NCBI GenBank assembly: GCA_018694115.1 | Contig: JABHNB010000016.1 | Span: 1 to 64,000 of the forward strand | Length of the DNA: 64,000 nucleotides | Source: an archaeon | GTDB lineage: Archaea; Nanobdellota; Nanobdellia; Pacearchaeales; GW2011-AR1 | Reading direction: 5' to 3' | Part shown: in pieces, positions 43,878-53,070 of the stretch | How the letters are laid out: every line of letters starts with the position of its first letter | How positions within the stretch are numbered: the stretch's first letter is position 1 | The notes under the pieces: model-generated | The model's input: only the letters and a program-made list of their open reading frames with translations | Told to the model about the DNA's origin: nothing | Databases searched by the model: none | Position numbers and translations under genes: made by a program

Positions 43878-44323
43878 TAAAACCTATAACTCCCTGCCGC
43901 TAAATCAGATTTCTTAATTACTAAATAATCTCCTTCAACAGTACTCGGAAGGTATCCTGGCCAACATCCGCCACCCTTAAGGTTCTTAGTTCCTATCCCG
44001 TCAATAGCATAATGGTTTCCGCAATTATTACAAATCATATCTCCGCCTTCTTGCCGGTAACCTTTCTTTGCCCGATAACAGACATCGCACGCATTGAACG
44101 CACTCTTCACGCTACCATCACTAGCTCGAACAACAAAGAACTCTGTTCCCTGAAGATCATAGAATTCGGCATTCTCGCCAATCCCAGATAAAGGTATCTT
44201 CATAACGTCTCCGCCATCAATCATTTCCGCACGCACAACATTCCCAGTTGAACTGCTAAAGAATAGAAAGCCGACAACTACGACTGCCAAAATTCCAACT
44301 CCAATCCAAACATTCTTACTCAT
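43877..44323 (-). CDS. DUF2318-like membrane-anchored Cys protein
   Basis: 148 residues with an N-terminal transmembrane helix (5-23). The motif NACDVCYRAKKGYRQEGGDM, then ICNNCGNHYAI and GGGCWPG is typical of DUF2318, thought to bind Fe-S or metals outside the membrane. It overlaps the zinc-ribbon gene by 4 nt and follows the HMA/SafE gene, consistent with a shared metal-handling unit. Confidence 0.8.
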   Translation of the reverse strand: MSKNVWIGVGILAVVVVGFLFFSSSTGNVVRAEMIDGGDVMKIPLSGIGENAEFYDLQGTEFFVVRASDGSVKSAFNACDVCYRAKKGYRQEGGDMICNNCGNHYAIDGIGTKNLKGGGCWPGYLPSTVEGDYLVIKKSDLAAGSYRF

Positions 44324-44496
44324 CTTAACATCCCCCCTTTCACTTTCATATTATTAATCGTATTATGTTTCCTCATGCAGATTTTACAACAAAAAGATCC
44401 TGAACTCTCCAGGATCATCCCACACATTCTACATCCGCGTCCAACTCCCGAAAAGACTTCTTTTTTACAAACCGGACAATTCAATATATCTTTCAT
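44320..44496 (-). CDS. Small Cys-rich zinc-ribbon protein
   Basis: 58 residues from ATG 44496, 1 nt after the preceding stop; a longer in-frame reading to 44649 only overlaps the previous gene. Cys pairs CPVC, CRMC and CCKIC suggest two metal sites. Its ATGA overlap with the DUF2318 gene supports a polycistronic metal operon. Confidence 0.7.
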   Translation of the reverse strand: MKDILNCPVCKKEVFSGVGRGCRMCGMILESSGSFCCKICMRKHNTINNMKVKGGMLR

Positions 44497-44497
44497 T

Positions 44498-46018
44498 TTA
44501 TCCCCCACACCCGCATCCGCCACTTCCAGTAGTAGATCCACAAGTAGGACTTCCGCAGGAGCCTCCTCCTGCCCCGCCACCACAACTTCCACCAGAGCTT
44601 GAAATCGCAGCAGCCTCTTGTAATTGGCCGGAACTAGCAGCCCCATCATCAGTTACAATAAAGCTTCCAGGAATCATCCCCATCCAACAACTCCATCGAA
44701 CAGTTCCACTCTCTGTTGGGGTGAATTCGACAACATTCAACCCTTTCTCCAGTTTAACATCAAGACCATAATCTCTAACAATTATCTCATTATTACATCC
44801 TGTAAGCTCCACTACGTTAATATTCCACTTAACTGGCACGCCTTTCTTCAACACAAAGTTATCTGGCTTCCAGCCATATCGATTTACTTCCATGTTTATC
44901 TCCTGAACTCCATCAACTAAAACTGCAGACCCCCCAACAGCAATAGCCCCGCCAGCAATACTATCAACAATCGCATCAAAGCTATAATCACTACCAAGCA
45001 CAACTAATCCCCTATTCAACATTATCAATCCCAAGATCAAAACAAGAATCGCTGCAATTTTCAAAATCCTTTTTGTAGCTTTCTTACTAATCACCGAGGT
45101 CAGACTACCAAATCCAATCAAAACAGGCAATGTTCCAAGACTAAAAGCTCCAAGAGAGAAAACCCCTATCCAAAAACTTCCAGTCCCTGCAGCATATAAG
45201 TATAATGCCTGTAACGGACCACAAGCAATAAACAGTCCACTAAGTATTCCAGTCATAAAAGGCGCCTTGTAAAATCCTTTTGCACCATGTGTTGTCTTAG
45301 CGGCCCACCTAGATAAAAACTTCGGATTAAACTGAAACACTCTGAAAAACTTAACTCCCAACATACTCAATGCAAAAGCAATCATAAATAATCCTGCAAA
45401 AATCGCAATCCCTGCACGAAGTCCTACACTAAAAGCAAATACTCCTCCGATCAAACCAAAAATTCCTCCAATCACTGCATAAGAAACCACCTTCGCTCCA
45501 CCATAGACAAAATGCTGTCTCATTCCCTTATATCCCTTCGAAGCATTCCTAGTAGTATATCCAACAACGAACCCCCCACACATAGAAATACAATGAAATC
45601 CAGTCAGCAAACCAACAAAGAACAATATAATTATTCCAGAAGACTCTCCAACGCCAGGAATAGATAGATTAAGCCCCCCCATCCAATTGTAAATATAATA
45701 CGCCAAGACCAACAAGGCCCCAATCATAACCCAAAATCCAATTTTATCACTAAGACTTTTTTTCCCAATTGTCTTTTTTACCCCTTCCCCTTCATCAGTG
45801 TTATCTTCCCCCCCATCATCAAGACTATAACCAAGACCTTCGATCTTTTCAATAATCTTTTTTTCAGAAATAAGGCCACTATGAAATTCAACTACCACCC
45901 TTTCCTTAGAATAATTAGCAGAAACACTATCAACACCCTTAAGTCCCCCCAATCCTTCTTCAATCAATCGGGTACAGGAATTACAATGCATCCCTTTTAT
46001 TTTGAAAGTCTTTTTCAT
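44498..46018 (-). CDS. HMA + SafE-like transporter + cupredoxin-like domain fusion
   Basis: 506 residues. Residues 1-70 are a heavy-metal domain with GMHCNSC (9-15). Residues 130-345 are a SafE/TauE-like membrane domain (LLTGFHCISMCGGF, FIACGPLQALYLYAAG). Residues 380-455 are cupredoxin-like (NRYGWKPDNFVLKKGVPVKW, VELTGCNNEI, WSCWMGMIPGSF). The last 40 residues are a Gly/Ser/Cys tail with seven Cys. Relatives move copper or help cytochrome-oxidase assembly; here export or periplasmic copper binding is likely. Confidence 0.85.
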   Translation of the reverse strand: MKKTFKIKGMHCNSCTRLIEEGLGGLKGVDSVSANYSKERVVVEFHSGLISEKKIIEKIEGLGYSLDDGGEDNTDEGEGVKKTIGKKSLSDKIGFWVMIGALLVLAYYIYNWMGGLNLSIPGVGESSGIIILFFVGLLTGFHCISMCGGFVVGYTTRNASKGYKGMRQHFVYGGAKVVSYAVIGGIFGLIGGVFAFSVGLRAGIAIFAGLFMIAFALSMLGVKFFRVFQFNPKFLSRWAAKTTHGAKGFYKAPFMTGILSGLFIACGPLQALYLYAAGTGSFWIGVFSLGAFSLGTLPVLIGFGSLTSVISKKATKRILKIAAILVLILGLIMLNRGLVVLGSDYSFDAIVDSIAGGAIAVGGSAVLVDGVQEINMEVNRYGWKPDNFVLKKGVPVKWNINVVELTGCNNEIIVRDYGLDVKLEKGLNVVEFTPTESGTVRWSCWMGMIPGSFIVTDDGAASSGQLQEAAAISSSGGSCGGGAGGGSCGSPTCGSTTGSGGCGCGG

Positions 46019-46073
46019 AAAGAACTTAGAACAACTTTTTATTTAACCGCTTTGCTGTAACTAGTTTCAGGAC

Positions 46074-46325
46074 TTATTCTACCGGACCTAGATCCTCAGG
46101 AATCTCCCCGTACTCCTCAAAAGCCTCAGCATCTTCTCCGGGCTCGCCTCCAGGACCATCAATCAAATCATAATTAGAACCACCCCCTAAATCATCTGCC
46201 AAATCTCCATCGTTTGAGTTTTCAAGATTCCTGCCCCAAGAAAATAAAAAGAAAGCTCCGACCGCAAGTATCATAATAACCAAAATTATCACAAGAGTTT
46301 TCAAAACCGCTTTTGTGCTCACCAT
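46074..46325 (-). CDS. Single-pass membrane protein with acidic tail
   Basis: 83 residues: one transmembrane helix (9-29) and an extracellular Asp/Glu/Gly-rich tail that may bind cations. It is divergent from rubrerythrin and shares the operator region. Its TATA box (TATATAAACA on the minus strand) lies about 30 nt upstream. Confidence 0.55.
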   Translation of the reverse strand: MVSTKAVLKTLVIILVIMILAVGAFFLFSWGRNLENSNDGDLADDLGGGSNYDLIDGPGGEPGEDAEAFEEYGEIPEDLGPVE

Positions 46326-46374
46326 CTTAACAATCCTTCGAGTAAATCTATGTTTATATAATTATTCAAACACG

Positions 46375-46398
46375 GCGTTAACGCAATCCTTAAAAACT
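46375..46398 (+). promoter_or_regulatory. GCGTTAACGC operator and TATA of the rubrerythrin gene
   Basis: The 10-bp palindrome GCGTTAACGC (46375-46384) is followed by AATC and CTTAAAAAC (TATA), 25 nt before the ATG. Nearly identical to the promoter at 52019. Confidence 0.65.
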
Positions 46399-46417
46399 TC
46401 CGCTCCCAAATAAAAAT

Positions 46418-46942
46418 ATGAAAAAGACAGAGGCGAATTTGTTGAAAGCATTTGCGGGCGAAAGTCAAGCAAGAAACAAGTATACTTACTTTGCTAAAGT
46501 CGCACGTAAAGAAGGATACCATTACATCGCAAAGATCTTCGAAGAAACCGCTGAGAATGAAGTTCAACACGCAAAAGAAGAATTCAAACTTCTAAAGGGA
46601 ATTGGAAGCACCGAAGTCAATCTAAAAGAAGCAATCAAAGGAGAACACTTCGAAACAACTGAAATGTATCCGGGGATGCAAAGAGATGCAGAAGAGGAAG
46701 GAAACAAGGAAGCTGCAAAACTATTCTCAGAAATAGCAAAAGTAGAAGCTCATCACGAAGCAAGATACAAGAAACTTCTAGAAATGATTGAAAAGGGAAC
46801 AGTATACAAGCGAGATAAACCAATTAAATGGAAATGTTCAAAATGTGGCTTCATGCACGAAGGAACCGAACCGCCAAAAGTGTGCCCATCATGTAAGCAC
46901 GAAACAGAATATTTCGAACCAAGCGATATTTGCAAATTATAA
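46418..46942 (+). CDS. Rubrerythrin
   Basis: 174 residues. The ferritin-like diiron domain (1-130) shows FAGESQARNKYTYFA, EETAENEVQHAKEEF and EIAKVEAHHEARY. The C-terminal rubredoxin-like domain has CSKCGFMHEG and CPSCKHE. It reduces peroxide in anaerobes. With superoxide reductase at 52062 it forms the expected detoxification pair, and the two share an operator. Confidence 0.95.
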   Translation: MKKTEANLLKAFAGESQARNKYTYFAKVARKEGYHYIAKIFEETAENEVQHAKEEFKLLKGIGSTEVNLKEAIKGEHFETTEMYPGMQRDAEEEGNKEAAKLFSEIAKVEAHHEARYKKLLEMIEKGTVYKRDKPIKWKCSKCGFMHEGTEPPKVCPSCKHETEYFEPSDICKL

Positions 46943-46946
46943 AAAA

Positions 46947-47762
46947 TTAATTTTGAACCTTCATCTCTTCAATTCCAGGTTCCCTACGTCTCTTTAGGAA
47001 AATAATTACCAAGATAATTACCAAAACAACTAAGACAATAATGCCCAAGATCCATAAGAGAATATTTGAAGAATCTTCTTCAGCCCGTTCCTTCGCGACA
47101 GAAGGTGCCCCTTCCACAATCTCTGCCCCCCCCTCAATAACTCCAATTTGTCTAGAAACTTGAATAGTCTTATATCCTTCCTTAGAAGCCTGAACATCTA
47201 TCCCATAAGTCCCAATCTCCTCCAACTCCAAAGTAGATGGAATCTCGATATCCTTAGATTTCCCAGAAGGGGAAGTCAATGTAGCAGTTATTAAAGGATT
47301 TTCAACTTCGGAGGTATAATTTAGATCAATCGTTTCACCAAGAATAAAAATACTTTTTTCCATTTCAAGATCAAAAGAAAAACTTGGAAGAGTATCAATT
47401 GTAAATGTTTTTTCTACCTTCTGTTGAACCGGAGACAAAATCTCAACATAAGCAGTACACGTTTGAGGTTCGATTGAATCATATATTGTTAAATAATCAT
47501 ATATTCCACTATAATTTTCCCCCCTAGATAAATTTAATTCTTCACTTTCTGCAGAAATTGGGGGAGCGTCTGGACAAATTATTTGTTTAACATACCTTAC
47601 GACGAGATTCTCATCAGAGGAAACAGTATAGCTAAAAGATATTTTTTCATTCAAATCAAACGAATCTTTAATATTCATTCCAATATTTAGTGAAGCAGAT
47701 GTTAAATTACATAAAAGTAAAGAGATTATTACCAATAACATTATTTTATTCATTTTATTCAT
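46947..47762 (-). CDS. Secreted membrane-anchored beta-domain protein
   Basis: 271 residues from ATG 47762, chosen because GGAGG of the overlapping gene's end lies 2-7 nt upstream. Signal peptide (2-22), two immunoglobulin-like domains, a C-terminal transmembrane helix (about 236-258) and a charged tail. It overlaps the gingipain-like gene by 8 nt and is probably its partner on the cell surface. Confidence 0.65.
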   Translation of the reverse strand: MNKMNKIMLLVIISLLLCNLTSASLNIGMNIKDSFDLNEKISFSYTVSSDENLVVRYVKQIICPDAPPISAESEELNLSRGENYSGIYDYLTIYDSIEPQTCTAYVEILSPVQQKVEKTFTIDTLPSFSFDLEMEKSIFILGETIDLNYTSEVENPLITATLTSPSGKSKDIEIPSTLELEEIGTYGIDVQASKEGYKTIQVSRQIGVIEGGAEIVEGAPSVAKERAEEDSSNILLWILGIIVLVVLVIILVIIFLKRRREPGIEEMKVQN

Positions 47763-50700
47763 AACCTCCAATTAGGGATAGTTTAAGTGTCGGATCCCCC
47801 ATCAAAATAAACTCACTATCGAAATGCTTACTGTTACAGTGTAAAGCTATATAATTGTCTATTTCTCCCAGGGAGCTTTCAGGATTTTGAGACAAAGCAT
47901 CAACCAACTTATCAGTTTGACAAACATATCCAGATATCCATGAAGGGCCTATAGCCCCATGATAACCTAGAGCACCCTGCCTTAAAGCTCGGATTGAGAT
48001 TAATCTTGATTTAGAATTCCAACGCCAAAAATCGCTATTCAAGCAAGATGCAGAGTGAATATATGTCAAATCTAGGGGGGGGATGTTCCCATAATCCAAT
48101 GCTTGGACCATGAGGCCTGGAGAACCATGATCCATAAACACAAATAATTGCCGATTTTGAACCAAGTCTTCCCAACCAAGAACTTTAATCAAGTAGTCGT
48201 TATAATCACAATCTACAGCATATTTTGAAACGCAAATAGAATTATATCCCAATCCATTAAGGGAATCTCGAATTACAAGAGGCTGATTTTGGACATCCAT
48301 AGGGAAACCAGCATTATCGCCAAATACTGAGATTGTGTTGTGATCCCCACTATAAAGGTGATCATAAAATAAAGATCTTGTAACATAAGAGGAGACATCA
48401 GAAATACTTAAACCATATATCCTTCCAACATTCATATTAAATTCAGAACCAACAAATTCCTGTAAATATATTTTACCTCCCCACTGGTCACCAAGATATT
48501 TTTTGAAATAGATTCCGGCCCCATCATTCCCAAGAAGATATTTATTTCCCGAGAGATCAAATTTCAATTCTTCAAAAATGTCTTCAACGACCATAATATT
48601 ATCATCACCATCAACTTTATAATATTTCTCTTGCCACCGGGGAGAAGATTGAGAATTATAATATTTAACTGTTAAATCCAGATTATTAAATTCATCAAAT
48701 TTCATATCAAGTAGTTTTGGCAGATACAAATTAATCGAGAAAGTTCCTTCATCTAATAAAAGACCATTTTCATCAAATACTCGGTGATGCACCATTTTAG
48801 AATAAATATCCTTCTTGAACAATAAATGAATTTTATTATTACTGTCTAAACCAGCTAAGTAATTATTTGAAAACTCAAGGGAAGAATCATCAAAAATCAC
48901 ACTCCCATTATTATCTAAAATCATATATCTTAGGTTGCCACTATTTTCTCCGGTTCTGGAAAATATATGATTTTTTCCAACAGAATCCGTAACAGAAACG
49001 GGAGATTTGCATTTCTCAGAACAGATGGTTGTATAATCTTTCAAGATGTCTCCTTGGTTATTTACTTTTAAAAAACCGATAAGATCTTCATAATTAAATC
49101 CCTTAAAGGTAATTAAGAAATTATTTGAATTATCCATCCCCACATTTAATATTCTTTTATTCCCCAATTCTCCTAAGATTCTCTCGGGAATAATCACATC
49201 ACCATTAGAATTTAATTTGAAATACCTCACACCATAGTTTAATGTATCTAAAATAATATTTAAGTTTTCTTCAGAATCAATCTGAAAAAAGAGTTCAGAG
49301 GGAGAGTCATATGAATCATAAGGAATGTAAAATCTTTTTTCTTCAATTAATAATTCCCCATTAGTGTTAAATTTTTTATAATATGCTTGACCAGCTACAA
49401 ATCTGCCAGGATCATAATAAATCCGGTGAACATTGCCTGAAGAATCAAACTGATTAATACCTTTTTCAATAGGATAATTTGGATTTCTTGCATAAATTCT
49501 ATCAACCCCTAATCTTTCATTCGATTGAATAGATTTTGTAAAAAGTCTTTCTGAATCTGGAATAACTGAGGGGGTAGCCATGATTGTTAAATATTTTGGA
49601 TTAAAATCATAGAGAATTATTTTATCTCTAATTAAAATATCTGAAGAGATAATATTATTTCTCATTTGGTCTGTAAAATCTATACTTTCTTCAAGAGAAT
49701 TTGTTAATATTAGTTCTTGCTTCGCACTCGCCAAAATCGGCGCAACCAAACTCGTCCCACTATAAATCTCATAGATAGGGTTAGGAGACTTCTCGGGCAA
49801 AAACACCTCATCAACTTTAATATCCAAATCATTAGGATTAACTAAAATAATCTTATCAGTATCAGTCATCTCGACATATTTCTGCTGTAACTCCTCCAAA
49901 CCATACTGCTCATCACAACTCATCCCAGTAGGACTCCCAACACAAGCAACATTCCTTCCAACCATATCCAAACCAACCGGCTCACTTCCTTCAATCACCA
50001 AAGGAGCATTAATTAAACTCGCATAAGTCGAAGCCAATAAGGCCAATTCGTAATCATCTTCAACATAAACAACATCTCCATAGGAACTCCAATAATCCAA
50101 ATAATTCTCCACACCAATCCTTTGAATCTGATCCCCCGAAAGTCCTGCTCCAAGCTCAGGTTCAGCAACTAACAAATTATCTAACCCTTGGGGTGTCTGC
50201 CCAATAACACTTACCCTATCTGGAGAGTATTGCTGCATAAAATAAATTGATGAATCTATATCAAAGATACTAATCGAATCATCACCAAAAATTTCCATGC
50301 TTAAATCATAAGAAGGCTCTTTACTGTATTCCCCAAAAACATATGGGTTTCCAACCCCAAATCCACAATGATCTGTTCCGGAGGATTCTATCTTGTACAT
50401 TTCTTCCTTGTTAATGGGTGTATTAAAGGTGAAGCTATGTAATTCATAATTTTTTGTAGGTATGTGTGAATCACTTTCTGCTATAAAATTATCCTGACTA
50501 TCTTTTAGTTTTAATTTAAAGCTAATACCCTCAGTCCCACAATTGATTTTCACTTCACTAATATAATCATCTTCCGCAATAAAACTTTGCCATGCGCCTG
50601 AAGGAAAAGACATTCCAACATTATATGCTATCTCTCCAATAAAAGGAACAAAATTCTCTTCTTCATGATAAATCAGCATCGGATAAACGCAAACATCCTC

Positions 50701-51972
50701 GGGAGTATTATAGCCTCTCTGACAGTCCAGTTCATCTCCAGTCCAAACACTAGCAGAAACAAACGGCAAAACATCTTTCCAATTTTTATCTGAGATTAAA
50801 AACAACTCCTTATCAGAATAAAGAGACATATTCTTTTGATTTTCCCTAATACAATCTTCACCGCAATCTTCTTCGCCCCCACCAATCTTCCAGAACATCC
50901 CCTCTTCATAAATCATATGAGCCTCTCCAGAAGCCCATCCATTTGCAACATCACCCATCGCACCAGTTGTCCAATTACCATCATACAGATTACCCTCATG
51001 ATTAAATCCAAGAGAAGGAGACACAGCCATCTTTCCAGTCACTCTCGGACCAACTTCCTGCCAAGTTCCATTATAACAATAAGGGGCAATATAACTATTT
51101 TCCATCCCGTGATTAATGTTGACAATTCTTATCCTTAGTTCGATCTTATCTAGATAATAATCAAAGCAACTATCAGGCAATAAAATTTCTTGTTCAACAA
51201 TTCCCGCAGGCACATGATTTGAAGCAACATGCTCATCCCCATACTTAACCTTCCATTTAGCCTGAACTGCTCCAGTATACTTATTATAAGTCACGCCAAA
51301 ATTAGAGTATCCGTCTTTCCAGGTAGGAGTATGAAATTCACGATCATCAGTTATGTATAAATCCGAATCTTCCTGATAAACCCAAGTAGTTGTGCCCCCC
51401 GCATCAAAATTTATAATTATAGTATTCCCATCCTCATCAATTCCATAAATCGTTCCTTCTCTCGGAACATTTCCAATCCTCAGCTCGACATCCCCAATAG
51501 CATTTCCAGTAATAACAACATTTGCAGTAACAGGACCCGTCCCGATCTTAAAAGAAGGAACAACCCTAACCGAATCCGGTTTATCTCCTCCCAGATCAAA
51601 TTTATACAATTTAGCAGAATTAGGTTCGAGAGTATCATTACCCGGGATTATAAGCTTGACAGATTCTCCTTCAACAGAAAAAATAACCTCAATATTTTTT
51701 AATTCAGAATCATCATCTCCCCTTTTTATCTGAACGCTCGCCAATCCCGTAGTTGGATCATACACAGTATATCCTTCAGAAGTTATAATCGAAAGTTCTC
51801 CTCCTGACCCCCCAAGATTAACTCCAAGAAGTGGTAGAATAACCATCCAAATAATTGCAATGGCAGCAACCACAATCAAGATTATTAGAACTGTTGCAAC
51901 AATAGTGCTCACTCCTCTTTTTCGATTCCCAAGAGGAAAACGTGAGAATCTCTGATTCACTCTTTTTTGCAT
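47755..51972 (-). CDS. Giant pilin-anchored gingipain-like protein
   Basis: 1,405 residues from ATG 51972. The N-terminus GNRKRGVSTIVATVLIILIV is a class III (type IV pilin) signal. Residues 560-680 resemble cell-wall-binding repeat 2 (DRVSVIGQTPQGLDNLL, ALLASTYASLINAPLVIEGS). The C-terminal domain (about 1240-1400) has the C25/caspase-like layout: catalytic His in FMDHGSPG, Cys in IHSASCLN, and the closing GDPTLKL. It may be an extracellular cysteine peptidase. TATA lies 26 nt before ATG 51972, divergent from superoxide reductase. Confidence 0.75.
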   Translation of the reverse strand: MQKRVNQRFSRFPLGNRKRGVSTIVATVLIILIVVAAIAIIWMVILPLLGVNLGGSGGELSIITSEGYTVYDPTTGLASVQIKRGDDDSELKNIEVIFSVEGESVKLIIPGNDTLEPNSAKLYKFDLGGDKPDSVRVVPSFKIGTGPVTANVVITGNAIGDVELRIGNVPREGTIYGIDEDGNTIIINFDAGGTTTWVYQEDSDLYITDDREFHTPTWKDGYSNFGVTYNKYTGAVQAKWKVKYGDEHVASNHVPAGIVEQEILLPDSCFDYYLDKIELRIRIVNINHGMENSYIAPYCYNGTWQEVGPRVTGKMAVSPSLGFNHEGNLYDGNWTTGAMGDVANGWASGEAHMIYEEGMFWKIGGGEEDCGEDCIRENQKNMSLYSDKELFLISDKNWKDVLPFVSASVWTGDELDCQRGYNTPEDVCVYPMLIYHEEENFVPFIGEIAYNVGMSFPSGAWQSFIAEDDYISEVKINCGTEGISFKLKLKDSQDNFIAESDSHIPTKNYELHSFTFNTPINKEEMYKIESSGTDHCGFGVGNPYVFGEYSKEPSYDLSMEIFGDDSISIFDIDSSIYFMQQYSPDRVSVIGQTPQGLDNLLVAEPELGAGLSGDQIQRIGVENYLDYWSSYGDVVYVEDDYELALLASTYASLINAPLVIEGSEPVGLDMVGRNVACVGSPTGMSCDEQYGLEELQQKYVEMTDTDKIILVNPNDLDIKVDEVFLPEKSPNPIYEIYSGTSLVAPILASAKQELILTNSLEESIDFTDQMRNNIISSDILIRDKIILYDFNPKYLTIMATPSVIPDSERLFTKSIQSNERLGVDRIYARNPNYPIEKGINQFDSSGNVHRIYYDPGRFVAGQAYYKKFNTNGELLIEEKRFYIPYDSYDSPSELFFQIDSEENLNIILDTLNYGVRYFKLNSNGDVIIPERILGELGNKRILNVGMDNSNNFLITFKGFNYEDLIGFLKVNNQGDILKDYTTICSEKCKSPVSVTDSVGKNHIFSRTGENSGNLRYMILDNNGSVIFDDSSLEFSNNYLAGLDSNNKIHLLFKKDIYSKMVHHRVFDENGLLLDEGTFSINLYLPKLLDMKFDEFNNLDLTVKYYNSQSSPRWQEKYYKVDGDDNIMVVEDIFEELKFDLSGNKYLLGNDGAGIYFKKYLGDQWGGKIYLQEFVGSEFNMNVGRIYGLSISDVSSYVTRSLFYDHLYSGDHNTISVFGDNAGFPMDVQNQPLVIRDSLNGLGYNSICVSKYAVDCDYNDYLIKVLGWEDLVQNRQLFVFMDHGSPGLMVQALDYGNIPPLDLTYIHSASCLNSDFWRWNSKSRLISIRALRQGALGYHGAIGPSWISGYVCQTDKLVDALSQNPESSLGEIDNYIALHCNSKHFDSEFILMGDPTLKLSLIGGYE

Positions 51973-52018
51973 AGTCAAAAAAGAATTTAGAATTATATAA
52001 ATGTTCTCAAAAAAAACA

Positions 52019-52042
52019 GCGTTAACGCAATTCTTAAAAACT
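52019..52042 (+). promoter_or_regulatory. GCGTTAACGC operator and TATA of the superoxide reductase gene
   Basis: GCGTTAACGC (52019-52028), then AATT and CTTAAAAACTTC. Matches the rubrerythrin promoter (46375) at almost every base over 26 positions. Confidence 0.65.
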
Positions 52043-52061
52043 TCTAATCCTAGTTATAATC

Positions 52062-52421
52062 ATGACATCTAAATCCCAAATCTGGAAATGTAACGTCTGC
52101 GGAAACATAATTGAAATTCTGCACGAGGGAGCTGATTCCCTAGTATGTTGCAAACAACCAATGGTTCTTCAAGAAGAAAAAATAGAAGAAGAAGGCACCG
52201 AGAAACATAAACCAGTCATCGAAGGCAACAAAGTAAAGATCGGAAGCATTCCACACCCAATGACTGAAGAACATTTTATAGAATGGATTGAGGTTTTCCC
52301 TGCAGAAGGTAGAAGTCTAAAAGTTTTCTTAAAACCAGGAGATATCCCCGAAATCACAGCTTGTTTCACCCCCACATCCGCAAGAGCTTACTGTAACGTA
52401 CACGGACTTTGGAAATCTTAG
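52062..52421 (+). CDS. Superoxide reductase (desulfoferrodoxin type)
   Basis: 119 residues. The N-terminal desulforedoxin site uses Cys10, Cys13, Cys29 and Cys30. The catalytic Fe site has the His of KHKP, IPHPMTEEHFIEWIE and the final CNVHG. It reduces superoxide to peroxide without producing O2. Peroxide would pass to rubrerythrin. Stop is 3 nt from the convergent regulator gene. Confidence 0.94.
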   Translation: MTSKSQIWKCNVCGNIIEILHEGADSLVCCKQPMVLQEEKIEEEGTEKHKPVIEGNKVKIGSIPHPMTEEHFIEWIEVFPAEGRSLKVFLKPGDIPEITACFTPTSARAYCNVHGLWKS

Positions 52422-52424
52422 ATC

Positions 52425-52904
52425 TTAATTCTTCAAAACAACAATATTATTCATTCCCCTTCTCTTCCGCTCAACAATCTGCTTTGCTTCTAACTTATCC
52501 AATAATCGAGTAGTCTTAACCTTTCCAAAACCAAACTTCTCCATTAAATCTCGCTGGAAAACTGCCCCGCCCTCATTCTTCAAATAATTAACAACTCCTC
52601 GTTCATCTTCATCCAATCCTGCCAGATTAATTCTCTTCTTTCGAGTTTTAGATTGAACTTTCTTAATAACGATTTTCTCACTCTCCTTACTAAAAATCAA
52701 AAACAGCCCGATCACCAAAACAACCCCTGCAATAGTCAAACTAAGATAAGTCTGAACCGCGATAGTATCATACATTGTACAAGAAGAACCATGAATACAT
52801 GTCTGATCTACAACATTCCTAAGCCCAATATTAAAAATCCAAACAATAATTCCGATTACAACCGCAATTCCGCTAATCAGATAACCAACATTCCTATTCT
52901 TCAT
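52425..52904 (-). CDS. Membrane-anchored winged-helix regulator
   Basis: 159 residues with two transmembrane helices (7-27 and 52-71), a loop with two Cys (QTCIHGSSC) that might sense redox, and a C-terminal winged helix (98-159: DEDERGVVNYLKNEGGAVFQ, FGKVKTTRLLDKLEAK). Same architecture as 10626. Location beside superoxide reductase makes it a candidate regulator of the GTTAACGC promoters, but a membrane DNA-binder is only one option. Confidence 0.7.
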   Translation of the reverse strand: MKNRNVGYLISGIAVVIGIIVWIFNIGLRNVVDQTCIHGSSCTMYDTIAVQTYLSLTIAGVVLVIGLFLIFSKESEKIVIKKVQSKTRKKRINLAGLDEDERGVVNYLKNEGGAVFQRDLMEKFGFGKVKTTRLLDKLEAKQIVERKRRGMNNIVVLKN

Positions 52905-52944
52905 GATATGATCAATTTAAGGCAATATAAAAAGCTACCCTTAA

Positions 52945-52960
52945 CAGCGTTGACAAGCTG
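52945..52960 (-). promoter_or_regulatory. Possible degenerate operator before the winged-helix gene
   Basis: On the minus strand CTTGTCAACGCTGTTAAGG resembles the GTTAACGC operator with a one-base change. It lies about 40 nt upstream of the regulator's ATG, and overlaps the far copy of the tRNA-Leu end. Confidence 0.3.
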
Positions 52961-53070
52961 TGGGGACGAGTCAATTCGCTTCGAGCGACTAAAGAGTATA
53001 TCACGCGAAATGCAAATTGCGAGCAAGAGGATGTAATCCTACGACTCACATTTTTCAAAAAATGTGGGGA
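52959..53070 (-). mobile_element. tRNA-3'-end-flanked palindromic element, Leu copy
   Basis: TGTGGGGA (the tRNA-Leu 3' end on the plus strand, 53063-53070) recurs at 52959-52966. Between are a 9-bp hairpin (53047-53055 with 53058-53066) reaching into the tRNA end, an imperfect inverted/direct copy of the T-arm (AGGAT...ATCCT), and a core 52972-53019 running from CAATTCGC to GCAAATTG. The core matches those at 39888 and 53569. Confidence 0.6.

Noticed and set aside
44498-44649. Longer form of the zinc-ribbon gene starting at 44649
   Set aside because: The added 51 residues overlap the HMA/SafE gene in another frame. The Cys pattern begins only after ATG 44496, 1 nt past the previous stop.
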